DNA from: Bradyrhizobium sp. RD5-C2
GTDB lineage: Bacteria; Pseudomonadota; Alphaproteobacteria; Rhizobiales; Xanthobacteraceae
NCBI RefSeq assembly: GCF_019972155.1
Contig: NZ_BOVL01000019.1
Span: 227,466 to 291,465 of the forward strand
DNA length: 64,000 bases
Direction: 5' to 3'
Below, one piece after another: positions 51,428-59,401 of this stretch. Under the pieces are notes generated by a model. The model was given only the letters and a program-made list of their open reading frames with translations, ran no database searches and was not told where the DNA came from. The position numbers and the translations under genes were made by a program. Position 1 is the first letter of the stretch, and every line of letters starts with the position of its first letter.

Positions 51428-52558
51428 ATGAGCGAGAAGAAGCCCGTCATCGTCTATGGCGCATCCGGCTACACCGGCCGGCTGGTCTGCGAATATCTGC
51501 GCGAGTACAACATCCCCTTCATCGCCGCCGGCCGCAGCGGCGAGAAGCTCAATGCCGCGATGAAGTCGAACGTGGCCGGCATCGAGACCGCCGACTACGA
51601 GGTGGTGACGGTGCCGCACACCGCGGCCGCGCTGACCGAATTGTTCAAAGGCGCCTCGGTGGTGCTCAACACCGTGGGTCCGTTCGCCAAATTCGGCACC
51701 GAGGTGGTGCAGGCCTGTCTGGCTGCCAAGTGCCACTACACCGACACGACAGGCGAACAGGACTGGCTGATCACGCTCGAACAGGAGTTCGGCACCAAGT
51801 TCGCCAATGCCGGCCTGCTGCTCGCGCCGGGCATCGCGCAGATGTACACCACCGGCGAGATCGCCGCGCAGCTGTGCCTGGAAACGCCCGGCCTCGACAC
51901 GCTTGATATCGCCGTGTTCTGGGGCGGCAGCCCGACCATTGCCTCGACGCAGACCATCCTGGTCAACGCCGCGATGGCCAAGGCCTACTACCTGGAGCAG
52001 AACAAGTACGTCGAGCATCAGCCCGATGCCGGCCTCTACAATCTCGCCATCCCCGGCCAGCACGAGCTGGCGCTGGCGCTGCCTTGGGGCGGCACCTCGC
52101 ACCCGGTGTGGTTCAAGCGCGATCCGCGCGTGGCCAACGTGAAGGTGCTGGGCGGCGTGTTCAACCGCGCGCTGATGCTGGGCGTGCCGCAGATCGTCGC
52201 CGCCGCGCTGGAGGCGACCAAGGACATGAAGCCCGACGAGCGCTACGCCGCGCTGGCGCAGACCGCGGCCGGCGTGATGAACACCATGCCGCCGCGCGAG
52301 AACCCGCGCGTCAACAAGTCGATGGATTCGGTGTACGCCTCCGGCCCGCTGGGGCGCGCGCACTGCGTCATCTACGGCAACAGCAACTACAAGCAGACCG
52401 GCCTGATGCAGGCCTTTGCCGCGGCGTATTTGCTGCAGCAGCCGCCCAAGCGCGTCGGCTTCGCCTCCGGCTGCCAGGCGTTCGGGCATCACGAGCTGCT
52501 CGGGCAATTGCGCAGCTTCGGTCTGGTCGGCAAGCCGGTCCTGACCGTGCACGATTGA
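51428..52558 (+). CDS. Saccharopine dehydrogenase-like NAD(P)-binding protein
   Basis: A 376-residue protein. PVIVYGASGYTGRLVCEYLREYNIPFIAAGRSGEKL (key GASGYTGR and AGRS) is the Rossmann start of the saccharopine dehydrogenase/trans-acting enoyl reductase group, followed by VVLNTVGPFAKFGTEVVQACL and YTDTTGEQDW. True lysine pathway function is unlikely in this operon; mycobacterial relatives act on lipids. Codon use leans to CTG for Leu more strongly than its neighbours, which hints at a separate origin. Confidence 0.85.
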   Translation: MSEKKPVIVYGASGYTGRLVCEYLREYNIPFIAAGRSGEKLNAAMKSNVAGIETADYEVVTVPHTAAALTELFKGASVVLNTVGPFAKFGTEVVQACLAAKCHYTDTTGEQDWLITLEQEFGTKFANAGLLLAPGIAQMYTTGEIAAQLCLETPGLDTLDIAVFWGGSPTIASTQTILVNAAMAKAYYLEQNKYVEHQPDAGLYNLAIPGQHELALALPWGGTSHPVWFKRDPRVANVKVLGGVFNRALMLGVPQIVAAALEATKDMKPDERYAALAQTAAGVMNTMPPRENPRVNKSMDSVYASGPLGRAHCVIYGNSNYKQTGLMQAFAAAYLLQQPPKRVGFASGCQAFGHHELLGQLRSFGLVGKPVLTVHD

Positions 52559-52565
52559 GCTTGAA

Positions 52566-52647
52566 CCCCGATCGGATCGGGGCTCAACACGCCGCTCCCT
52601 GAAGCGTTTTCGTCAATCGGACCGGTATCCGATTTGCTCGAAAACGC
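52566..52647. repeat. Two hairpins between saccharopine dehydrogenase-like and ligase genes
   Basis: The first is CCCCGATC-G-GATCGGGG (52566-52582). The second pairs GCGTTTTCG (52604-52612) with CGAAAACGC (52639-52647) around AATCGG/CCGATT and belongs with 59402-59451 and 63878-63930. They may limit read-through or protect mRNA within the operon. Confidence 0.65.
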
Positions 52648-52701
52648 CGCCTCCGCGGGTGACGCAGTCGCGCGTCACCCGCCCCTCGCGCGAGACCTGC
52701 C

Positions 52702-54240
52702 ATGCGCTTCATCGATTATCTCGACAAGGGTGCCTCGCTAGGCGCCGACGCGCCGTGCCTCACCATGGACGGTCGCGACCTCAGCTATGGCGACGTACAG
52801 CGGCTGAGCTACCGGGTCGCGCGCGGGCTCGAGCGATCGGGCGTCGCGCCCGGTGAGAAAGTCGCGATCCTGTCCGGCAACGATCCACTCGCCTTCGCCT
52901 GTGTGTTCGGCATCTCGCGCGCGGCCGCGGTGTGGTGCCCGATCAATCCGCGCAACGAGGCGACCGAGAACAAGTTCATCCTCGACCAGTTCGATTGCAG
53001 CCTGCTGTTGTTTCATTCGAGCTTCGCGCCGATGGTTGAAGCCGTGCGGCAGGATCTGCCCAAGCTGCGCGCGCTGGTCTGCCTCGATACTGAATTGCCG
53101 TTCGCGCCGTCGTTCGAGCGCTGGCTCGGCGGTCTCGCCGATGATGTCTATCAGCGCGACACGATCGACGATCTCGCGATGATCCCGGGCACCGGCGGGA
53201 CCACCGGCAAGCCCAAGGGCGTGATGCTCTCCGGGCGCAACATCGAGGCGATGACCGCGCTGACCCTGATGGGCTACCCGTTCAAGGGCCGTCCGATCTA
53301 TCTCGCGCTGGCGCCGCTGACCCATGCCGCCGGCGTGCTTTGTTTTCCGATCATGACGTTGGGCGGCCGCGTCGTGATCATGCACCACCCTGACATTGGC
53401 GAATTCCTCGCGCTGATCGCGCGCTATCGCGTCACGCATACGTTCTTGCCGCCGACCGTGATCTACATGCTGCTCGATCATCCCGGGCTCGATGCAGCCG
53501 ATCGCAGCTCGCTGCAATGCTTCTGGTATGGCGCGGCGCCGATCTCGGCGACGCGGCTCGCCGAGGCCCTGAAGCGGATCGGGCCGATGGCGCAGCTGTT
53601 CGGCCAGACCGAGGCGCCGATGATGATCTCGATGATGGCACCCGCCGATCACTACAATCCGGACGGCAGCATCGCGATGGAGCGCCTTGCCTCCGCGGGG
53701 CGGATCGGCCCGCTGGTGCAGGCCGGCATCATGGATGGCGACGGCAAGCTGTTGCCCGCCGGATCGCGCGGCGAGATCGTGGTGCGTGGTTCGCTTGTCA
53801 TGGAAGGCTACTACAAGAACCCGGAGGCCACGCGCGAAGCTTCGGCGCATGGCTGGCACCACACCGGCGATATCGGCTACATCGACGGCGACGGCTACCT
53901 CTATATCGTCGACCGCGCCAAGGACATGATCATCACCGGCGGCTTCAACGTCTATTCGATCGAGGTCGAGAACGCGTTGCGTGCCCACGAGGCGGTGCAG
54001 GATTGTGCCGTCATCGGGCTGCCCGACGACAAATGGGGCGAGCGCATCGTCGCGGTGGTGCAGCCGCGCGCCGGCCAATCCGTCGACGCGACGGCGCTGG
54101 CTGCGTTCGTCAAGCAGCAGATCGGCAGCATCAAGACCCCGAAGCAGATCGAGGTCTGGGACGATCTTCCGCGGTCCAAGGTCGGCAAGGTGCTCAAGCC
54201 GGACATCCGCGCGCGTCTGGCGGAGCGTTCGAGCAGCTAG
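52702..54240 (+). CDS. Class I adenylate-forming (acyl-CoA ligase) enzyme
   Basis: A 512-residue AMP-binding enzyme. The P-loop-like motif is GTGGTTGKPKGVMLS, followed by FGQTEAPM, YIVDRAKDMIITGGFNVYSIEVE (hinge region) and PRSKVGKVLK with the catalytic Lys near the C-terminus. It would activate a carboxylic acid to its CoA thioester. It is third in the TetR-controlled unit; the 143 bp before it contain repeats, so an additional promoter is possible. Substrate: fatty, aromatic or terpenoid acid. Confidence 0.94.
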   Translation: MRFIDYLDKGASLGADAPCLTMDGRDLSYGDVQRLSYRVARGLERSGVAPGEKVAILSGNDPLAFACVFGISRAAAVWCPINPRNEATENKFILDQFDCSLLLFHSSFAPMVEAVRQDLPKLRALVCLDTELPFAPSFERWLGGLADDVYQRDTIDDLAMIPGTGGTTGKPKGVMLSGRNIEAMTALTLMGYPFKGRPIYLALAPLTHAAGVLCFPIMTLGGRVVIMHHPDIGEFLALIARYRVTHTFLPPTVIYMLLDHPGLDAADRSSLQCFWYGAAPISATRLAEALKRIGPMAQLFGQTEAPMMISMMAPADHYNPDGSIAMERLASAGRIGPLVQAGIMDGDGKLLPAGSRGEIVVRGSLVMEGYYKNPEATREASAHGWHHTGDIGYIDGDGYLYIVDRAKDMIITGGFNVYSIEVENALRAHEAVQDCAVIGLPDDKWGERIVAVVQPRAGQSVDATALAAFVKQQIGSIKTPKQIEVWDDLPRSKVGKVLKPDIRARLAERSSS

Positions 54241-54409
54241 GGCAGCGCTTGATGTCGATGCTGTCGACCAGACGCTGTTGCCGCACCGGGTTTTAAACGC
54301 TCGCTATTCGCCGGCCTTGAGCGTAGAGTCGCGTCATCACCGCCTATCCACGGCATCCACCGGTGACTGAGGGTAACGTAGGGCTCCCGCCAACAGATGA
54401 GGAGCATAC

Positions 54410-54508
54410 GTGTCTGGATTTCGTCTGGCCGATTGGATCGTGCCGCCGGTGATCGTTCCCCTGTTTCTTCTGCTCCTGGTGGCCGCTGCCGCTCTCCTGC
54501 ATGGATAG
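54410..54508 (+). CDS. Predicted 32-residue single-pass membrane protein
   Basis: A GTG-started small frame with a strong GAGGAG five bases upstream. The translation begins MSGFRLADWIVPPVIVP and continues as an almost wholly hydrophobic segment FLLLLVAAAALLHG: one transmembrane helix with a short cytoplasmic end. No family is recognised. It lies in an otherwise empty 400 bp gap after the ligase gene and before a run of small genes, so it needs confirmation. Confidence 0.45.
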   Translation: MSGFRLADWIVPPVIVPLFLLLLVAAAALLHG

Positions 54509-54649
54509 GGCGACACGACGATGAATTCGGCAGCGCCGGCGTTTGGCCACGCCAGCGCTTGATGTGGCCGGCAACGCGCAAGCGCGCAGCCGGCGCACAA
54601 CCAAAATCATGAAATGCTCAGTGTGATGATCGCCCGGAAAGGCACTTGT

Positions 54650-54901
54650 ATGAAAACGCTGCTATTCGCCGCGGTTGCGGCCGGCCTGCTTGCACAAGGC
54701 GCGTTCGCCGCCGAACCGGCCTGCCACAAGATCGAAGGCACGGTCGGTCGTCTCGCCTGCTATGATGCAGCGTTCCCTCCGACGGTCAAGCAGCCTCCGG
54801 CCATCGATAGCAACGCGCCGCGATCCGAATACAAGGACCCGTTGATCGCGGAGGATGCCCGCGTTGCGGCGAAGCTGAAGAATATCTGTCGCGGTTGTTG
54901 A
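54650..54901 (+). CDS. Small exported hypothetical protein
   Basis: An 83-residue protein with a clear Sec signal MKTLLFAAVAAGLLAQGAFA. The mature part has CHKIEGTVGRLACYDAAFP, a LACYD word also seen in type VI-associated and other periplasmic proteins, and ends with KNICRGC. Four Cys could form two disulfides. The ATG at 54650 begins the signal peptide; an upstream in-frame ATG at 54614 would precede it by 12 residues. Confidence 0.65.
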   Translation: MKTLLFAAVAAGLLAQGAFAAEPACHKIEGTVGRLACYDAAFPPTVKQPPAIDSNAPRSEYKDPLIAEDARVAAKLKNICRGC

Positions 54902-54985
54902 GATTTGCGACGAGATATGCGCGTGGCCGGCGACGAGCGCACCGCGTCGTCCTTGGCGTCACCGCGTCCGGCGGAAGGAGCCTTG

Positions 54986-55228
54986 ATGGCAAGCGAAACA
55001 ACCTACGTCGTACAGGCGTTCAACGCCGGCAAGGGCGGGCATCTCAAGCCGGACCCTCCGATCGTCTGCAAGACGGCAAATGGCGCACTGCGAACGGCAG
55101 AGCGCCTGGCGCTGAGCAAGCTCGCAGTTGTTGCATTCTCGTCTACCGGCGATCCCGAAATGGGTGACTATGATGATGAGCCGATGGTCTTCTTCCGGAA
55201 AGGCGATCTTCCAGCGGTGTTCGGCTAA
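54986..55228 (+). CDS. Hypothetical 80-residue protein
   Basis: Begins MASETTYVVQAFNAGKGGHL and contains a short PDPPIVCKTANGALRTAERLAL segment (motif ALRTAERLA), with ending MVFFRKGDLPAVFG. No signal or membrane helix. It resembles small cytoplasmic proteins of unknown function found in Bradyrhizobium. AAGGAGCC precedes the ATG at 54986. Confidence 0.7.
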   Translation: MASETTYVVQAFNAGKGGHLKPDPPIVCKTANGALRTAERLALSKLAVVAFSSTGDPEMGDYDDEPMVFFRKGDLPAVFG

Positions 55229-55265
55229 AGGCCCGGTTGCGAAAGCTACGTAAGGGAGAACCCGG

Positions 55266-55466
55266 ATGAGCGAACGACTCGAAACGCTGAAGAAAGCCCG
55301 CGATCGCATGATCGAGGAGAGGGACGCGCATGCGAAAGTGCTGGCCGCTCCGTTCGATCGTGACAAGGCGGAGCGGGCCCGCAGCAAGTTCGTCGAGGTT
55401 CAGGCGTTGGTCGAAGCCCTCGACCGCGCAATCAGCGCCGAGAACTCCGTTCCAACGAGAAGCTGA
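55266..55466 (+). CDS. Hypothetical coiled-coil protein, 66 residues
   Basis: The sequence MSERLETLKKARDRMIEERD and the rest (KVLAAPFDRDKAERARSKFVEV) show heptad Leu/Ile spacing with many charged residues, predicting a helical coiled coil. AAGGGAGAA lies just before the ATG. No family recognised. It follows the 80-residue gene by 37 bp, so they are probably one transcript. Confidence 0.65.
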   Translation: MSERLETLKKARDRMIEERDAHAKVLAAPFDRDKAERARSKFVEVQALVEALDRAISAENSVPTRS

Positions 55467-55517
55467 AGCTTGATATCCGCACGCGGCTAACGGAGCGCCA
55501 GCTCGCGCGATCGGCAT

Positions 55518-56075
55518 TCACCTCTTGCCGTATTCGGTGAACACGTAATCGCGATTCTGTACCACGGTGTGGCACGCATACCCGCACTTCGCGTCGTTCT
55601 CCTGCGGCGGATTGTCCGCCGTGGTGGCGGGCTTGAATACATCCGAGGCCGCGTCATACTCGAACGCGCCGTATCCCCATCCGCCGCTATCCGCAAACCG
55701 CTTGCTGTCCTTCAGCATGAAGTCGACATCGTGTTGTACGCCCGGCACCGTTGGCTGACCGGGATACGCTTCCTGCTTTTTCGGAATCCAATGGATCTTC
55801 GCCATCCTGGCGCCGTCCGGGAACGGCTTGCCATTGCCGGGCACGCCCTCGCGGTAGGCGCCGATCATCGCCGGATTGCCCAGGATCACGGCGATGACGC
55901 CTTCGTTCTCGCTGATCGCGATCACCGACCAGTCCTCGTATCCCCTGAACTCGGAGAACGCGAGCCCACCGGGCACTTGCAGGCTATATTTGTCCTGTGC
56001 GGAAATCGCGACGCCGGTCGCGAGGACCGAAATCGACACCGAAGCAACGAGATTGATCAGCGAGCTCCTCTGCAT
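55518..56075 (-). CDS. Cytochrome P460-family haem protein, exported
   Basis: A 185-residue protein with an N-terminal hydrophobic export signal (LVASVSISVLATGVAISAQ). The mature part carries EFRGYEDWSVIAIS, FPDGARMAKIHWIPKK and GWGYGAFEYDAASDVFK, typical of cytochrome P460-like proteins. The haem motif near the C-terminus is KCGYACHTVV, spaced C-X3-CH rather than the usual C-X2-CH; codons tgc-ggg-tat-gcg-tgc-cac confirm this. It would be a periplasmic c-type cytochrome of unknown role, perhaps in redox stress. Confidence 0.88.
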   Translation of the reverse strand: MQRSSLINLVASVSISVLATGVAISAQDKYSLQVPGGLAFSEFRGYEDWSVIAISENEGVIAVILGNPAMIGAYREGVPGNGKPFPDGARMAKIHWIPKKQEAYPGQPTVPGVQHDVDFMLKDSKRFADSGGWGYGAFEYDAASDVFKPATTADNPPQENDAKCGYACHTVVQNRDYVFTEYGKR

Positions 56076-56326
56076 GGTCGCATCTCCCTCAATCGATAAT
56101 CTCTTGCTGGAAATTCTTCTTTATCGCGTTGCCTTCTCCGAGGCTCAGGACTGCGCGGACCGTTGGTCACGGGAACGAATTACAGCATGGAATGGCGCGG
56201 AGCGAAATGGGGCCGCTGCCATGGTCGGCGGCCCGAAGCACCGGCGTGAGCGCCTATTGACAACCGTCCCATCGCGCCAGAAGAGTCAAGGGTCATCGTC
56301 GTGCATGCGCCCGTAGGGGATAACCG

Positions 56327-56674
56327 ATGTCCCTCGACTTTCGCTTCCATCGCACTCCCGTCGACGTTCTCGCTTACGAGCTCGCCGAGGAGAAGGCCTC
56401 CGCGCTCGGACGCATGGGCCGCGCGCTTGAGCAGGCGCTTGTCAAGCTGCGCGAGTTCGATGCCGCTCATCCGCGCGCCGAAGCACCGGCATCCGTCCAA
56501 CAGGCCCGGCGCATCCTGGTGCGGGAAGCCGGCCACGCGCTCTGGATGTTCGTGGTGCAGCGGGAAGCTTGCGGCATGCGCGACAGCCGCGCGATCATGC
56601 GCACCTACAATGTGCCCGGCGAAGTGCAGCACTGCATGGGCCCGATGCTCGCCACATCGACCGCATCGCCATAA
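56327..56674 (+). CDS. Hypothetical protein (possible DUF6665)
   Basis: A 115-residue, mostly helical protein with ELAEEKASALGRMGRALEQAL and QARRILVREAGHALWMFVVQREACGMRD. A GGGGATAACC lies before the ATG. I recall a small DUF of this type in rhizobia but cannot confirm it. No signal peptide or membrane helix. It stands alone between the P460 gene and a transporter. Confidence 0.7.
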   Translation: MSLDFRFHRTPVDVLAYELAEEKASALGRMGRALEQALVKLREFDAAHPRAEAPASVQQARRILVREAGHALWMFVVQREACGMRDSRAIMRTYNVPGEVQHCMGPMLATSTASP

Positions 56675-57011
56675 AGGCGCGGACCGCCACCGCGCTGCAG
56701 CAGTGGTCGACGAGCATGTTCGACGAGCATTCCCACAGACCAAGGTCGAATTTACCGGGCGGACCGAAGGACTAGATTTCGTCGTGCAAGACCGTGTCAT
56801 GAGGGATGTCGTACTCCCGCGATGGCGATCGGTTAGGCCGCGCGCAATCCAGGACCGGCTTCCTTAAGGCCTGCATGGGCACGCCCCGCGCATTTGCGGC
56901 CCTGCCCCAACCAAACAAATAACCGGGCATCGATACCGCCTTCCACTGCCGTGGACGGTGGATGAAACGCATTCCAGATGGCCCGAACATGTCGGGCCAG
57001 GGAGATGTACG
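56675..57011. other. Intergenic region before the MHS transporter
   Basis: This 337 bp gap has no convincing gene. It ends with a perfect hairpin, TGGCCCGA/TCGGGCCA (56979-56986 and 56992-56999, loop ACATG), immediately followed by the GGGAGATG ribosome-binding site of the transporter gene. The hairpin could be an operator or a translation-control stem; nothing else stands out. Confidence 0.5.
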
Positions 57012-58343
57012 ATGACGACATTGGACATTGCGGTCGCCCCGCTCCCGGAAGCCGAGCATCATGCGCAATTGCGTCGCGCATTGATTGCCAGCACGGTAGG
57101 TACCACCATCGAATGGTACGACTTTCTGCTCTACAGCACGGTGACCGGCCTGGTCTTCGGCAAGCTGTTCTTTCCCAAGTCCGATCCCCTGGTTGGCGTG
57201 CTGGAGGCCTTCGCCATCTACACGGTGGGCTTCATCGCGCGGCCGATCGGTGCCGCGATCTTCGGCCACTTCGGCGATCGCATCGGCCGCAAGGCGACGC
57301 TGATCGCCACGCTGCTGATGACCGGCATCGCCACCGCGGCGGTTGGCCTCGTCCCCACCTATGACCAGATCGGCATCTGGGGTGCCGTCATCCTGACCGT
57401 CATCCGTTTCATCCAGGGTATCGGTGTCGGTGGCGAGTGGGGTGGCTCGGTGCTGCTCTCGATGGAGTGGGCGCGGACCAACCAGCACCGCGGCTTCATC
57501 ACCTCGTGGCCGCAGCTCGGCGGCCCCGCCGGGTTGCTGCTGGCAAATATCGCGGTGCTGGTGTTCAGCCGAATCTCCGGCGACCAGTTCCTGGTCTGGG
57601 GCTGGCGCATCCCGTTCCTGCTCAGCCTCGTGATGATCGCGATCGGGCTCTACATCCGGCTCGGCATCATGGAGACGCCGACGTTCCGGCGGATCGTGGC
57701 CGAGAATCGCGTCGCACGCGTTCCGGTCCTCGAGGTGATCAAGCGGCAGCCGCGGTCGATCATCCTCGCGGCGCTGGCGCGGATGGCCGAACAGGCGCCG
57801 GCCTACATCTATCTCGCCTTCGTGTTCGCCTACGGCACCCAGGTCATCCATCAGGACCGCGACTTCCTGCTGATCTGCCTGATCTGTGCCGGTCTCGTCT
57901 CGCTCGTCACCATCCCGCTGGCCGGGCACCTGTCGGACCGCATCGGGCGCAAGCGGATGTATCTGATCGGCGCAGTTCTGACCGGGCTGTTTGGCTTCGC
58001 CTATTTCGGCCTGCTCAACACCGCGGCGCCGGCGCTGATCTTCATCGCCATCGTGCTGTCATTCGTGCCGCACGACCTGATGTATGGTCCGCAGGCGGCG
58101 CTGATCGCCGAATGCTTCACGCCGCGACTGCGCTACAGCGGCTGCTCGATGGGCTACCAGCTCTCCTCGGTCATATCGGGCGGACCGGCACCGTTGATCG
58201 CCACCGCGCTGCTGGCCGCCACCGGCTCCGGCTACGTGATCGCGCTCTACATTCTGTTCTGCGCGGTGGTCAGCATTGTCGCGACCGCGATGATGCCCGA
58301 CTACACCAACAAGGACATTTCGGAGGAGCACGACAGGTCCTGA
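57012..58343 (+). CDS. MFS transporter of the metabolite:H+ symporter (MHS) family
   Basis: A 443-residue, 12-helix importer. ASTVGTTIEWYDFLLYSTVTGLVF is the MHS helix 1 signature, with GFIARPIGAAIFGHFGDRIGRKATL holding motif A and FIQGIGVGGEWGGSVLLSMEW the central motif. Relatives take up dicarboxylates, shikimate, betaine or similar. The ATG at 57012 follows GGAGATGT. Substrate is not predictable from the neighbours. Confidence 0.92.
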   Translation: MTTLDIAVAPLPEAEHHAQLRRALIASTVGTTIEWYDFLLYSTVTGLVFGKLFFPKSDPLVGVLEAFAIYTVGFIARPIGAAIFGHFGDRIGRKATLIATLLMTGIATAAVGLVPTYDQIGIWGAVILTVIRFIQGIGVGGEWGGSVLLSMEWARTNQHRGFITSWPQLGGPAGLLLANIAVLVFSRISGDQFLVWGWRIPFLLSLVMIAIGLYIRLGIMETPTFRRIVAENRVARVPVLEVIKRQPRSIILAALARMAEQAPAYIYLAFVFAYGTQVIHQDRDFLLICLICAGLVSLVTIPLAGHLSDRIGRKRMYLIGAVLTGLFGFAYFGLLNTAAPALIFIAIVLSFVPHDLMYGPQAALIAECFTPRLRYSGCSMGYQLSSVISGGPAPLIATALLAATGSGYVIALYILFCAVVSIVATAMMPDYTNKDISEEHDRS

Positions 58344-58373
58344 TCGATTGATCCGGGCGGCGTCGTCATAAAA

Positions 58374-58418
58374 AATGCGCGGGCCGCCTCGATCGGTGTC
58401 GAGGCGAGCCCGCGCATT
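58374..58418 (-). terminator. Terminator hairpin downstream of DUF1150 gene
   Basis: Arms AATGCGCGGGC (58374-58384) and GCCCGCGCATT (58408-58418) are perfectly complementary, with a second inner stem GCCTCGA/TCGAGGC. On the minus strand a TTTTTAT run follows, giving a strong intrinsic terminator for the DUF1150 transcript; it can also serve the convergent MHS gene. Confidence 0.8.
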
Positions 58419-58461
58419 GAACTCGCGGATGCTGAATTAGCCGTCCTTCAGTAGATTTGCG

Positions 58462-58728
58462 TTAGTGAACGCTGACGGCCTGCAACTCGTTGCTCCAGGC
58501 GTTCGCGATCGCGGCTTCGCGGCTGTCGGTCAGCATGATCGGCGTGCCGTCGGCGGCATGCAGTGCGAACAGCTTGAGGCCCGGCGCGATCTTCGGCGCC
58601 TGCGGAAAGAGATCCGGCACGTCTTCGGAACGGACCTGCTTCACATAGGCGATATGGCCCTCGCCCAGATGGGCCAGTGCTTCCGGCGTGACGCTCTCGG
58701 ACTGGTAGATGATATTGGCTTCACTCAT
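58462..58728 (-). CDS. DUF1150 family protein
   Basis: An 88-residue protein: LAHLGEGHIAYVKQVRSEDV, FPQAPKIAPGLKLFALHAADGTPIMLTDSREAAIANAW (key GxKLFALHAADGTPI) are the DUF1150 signature. Function is unknown, but the family is commonly found beside small heat shock genes in alphaproteobacteria. It lies 50 bp downstream of hsp20 on the same strand and is probably part of the heat-induced transcript. Confidence 0.9.
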   Translation of the reverse strand: MSEANIIYQSESVTPEALAHLGEGHIAYVKQVRSEDVPDLFPQAPKIAPGLKLFALHAADGTPIMLTDSREAAIANAWSNELQAVSVH

Positions 58729-58778
58729 GGTCTCGACTCCTCAGTCAGATAAGCGGTCGAGTCCGCTCGTTGTTTCTA

Positions 58779-59204
58779 TTATTCGTGCTCATTGATAGCG
58801 ATTGTCTTAACGACCCGTTCAGGTTCTGGCCTGGCCAGGTCGATCGACAACAACCCGTTCTTCAGATCCGCGCCCAGCACCTGCATCCCCTCCGCCAGCA
58901 CGAAGGTGCGCTGGAAGTGGCGCGCGGCGATGCCGCGATGGATGTATTGCCGAGCCTTGTCGTCCTGCTGGCGGCCGCGGATGACGAGCTGATTTTCCTC
59001 AATAGTTACATCGAGTTGGTCGCGGGTGAAGCCCGCCACCGCCAACGTGATGCGCAGCCTTTCGGGCTGCCCGTTGGTACGGTCGCACCGCTCGATATTG
59101 TACGGAGGATAGCCGTCAGCGCCCTTCACGACGCGGTCGAGCGCACGCTCGATCTCGTCGAATCCCAGAAGGAACGGACTGGACAACGATGGAACACGAG
59201 ACAT
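58779..59204 (-). CDS. Small heat shock protein, Hsp20/alpha-crystallin family
   Basis: A 141-residue protein. After the family start FLLGFDEIERALDRV come the alpha-crystallin strands (RLRITLAVAGFTRDQLDVTIEENQLVIRGRQ, key AGFxxDQLDV), RHFQRTFVLAEGMQV and the LSIDLARPEPE end. It binds unfolding proteins without ATP. The start at 59204 follows AGAGGACTTTGTA. The leader contains a ROSE-like thermometer and an RpoH-type promoter, both described separately. Confidence 0.95.
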   Translation of the reverse strand: MSRVPSLSSPFLLGFDEIERALDRVVKGADGYPPYNIERCDRTNGQPERLRITLAVAGFTRDQLDVTIEENQLVIRGRQQDDKARQYIHRGIAARHFQRTFVLAEGMQVLGADLKNGLLSIDLARPEPERVVKTIAINEHE

Positions 59205-59282
59205 TACAAAGTCCTCTCGAAGCGACTTTGAGGGGCCCTTGCGGCACCCCATGCAACCGGCGGGCCGCTTGCCCGTCGGTCA
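59205..59282 (-). promoter_or_regulatory. ROSE-like RNA thermometer in the hsp20 leader
   Basis: In the minus-strand leader, CAAAGTC (59224-59230) pairs with GACTTTG (59207-59213). Inside this stem UCGCU (59221-59225) faces the Shine-Dalgarno AGGA (59212-59215) with a bulged G, matching the ROSE U(U/C)GCU motif. Two stronger hairpins lie upstream: CCGACGGGC/GCCCGCCGG and GGGG...CCCC with a GCAA loop. Heat would open the last stem and expose the ribosome-binding site. Confidence 0.75.
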
Positions 59283-59289
59283 TAAGCCA

Positions 59290-59318
59290 ATATGGGAGTG
59301 ATCTGGATAGCGTTCAAG
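59290..59318 (-). promoter_or_regulatory. RpoH (sigma-32)-type promoter of hsp20
   Basis: On the minus strand CTTGAA (59313-59318) and CCCATAT (59290-59296) are separated by 16 bases, close to the sigma-32 pattern CTTGAA-N13-17-CCCCATNT. The predicted start site lies a few bases upstream of the ROSE element, giving heat control at both transcription and translation. Confidence 0.6.
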
Positions 59319-59401
59319 CGCCTCTGAAACCAGCGTAAATGCCGCCTGGCGCATATCGGTTCTGATCAAATCAGGACCGATATGCTCCACTATTTGTTTT
59401 G

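Noticed and set aside
50435..52552. A 705-codon open frame on the minus strand opposite the SDR and saccharopine dehydrogenase-like genes
   Set aside because: It is a shadow frame of high-GC coding sequence: composition is Arg/His/Asp-rich without motifs, while the plus-strand genes have clear families, ribosome-binding sites and active sites.
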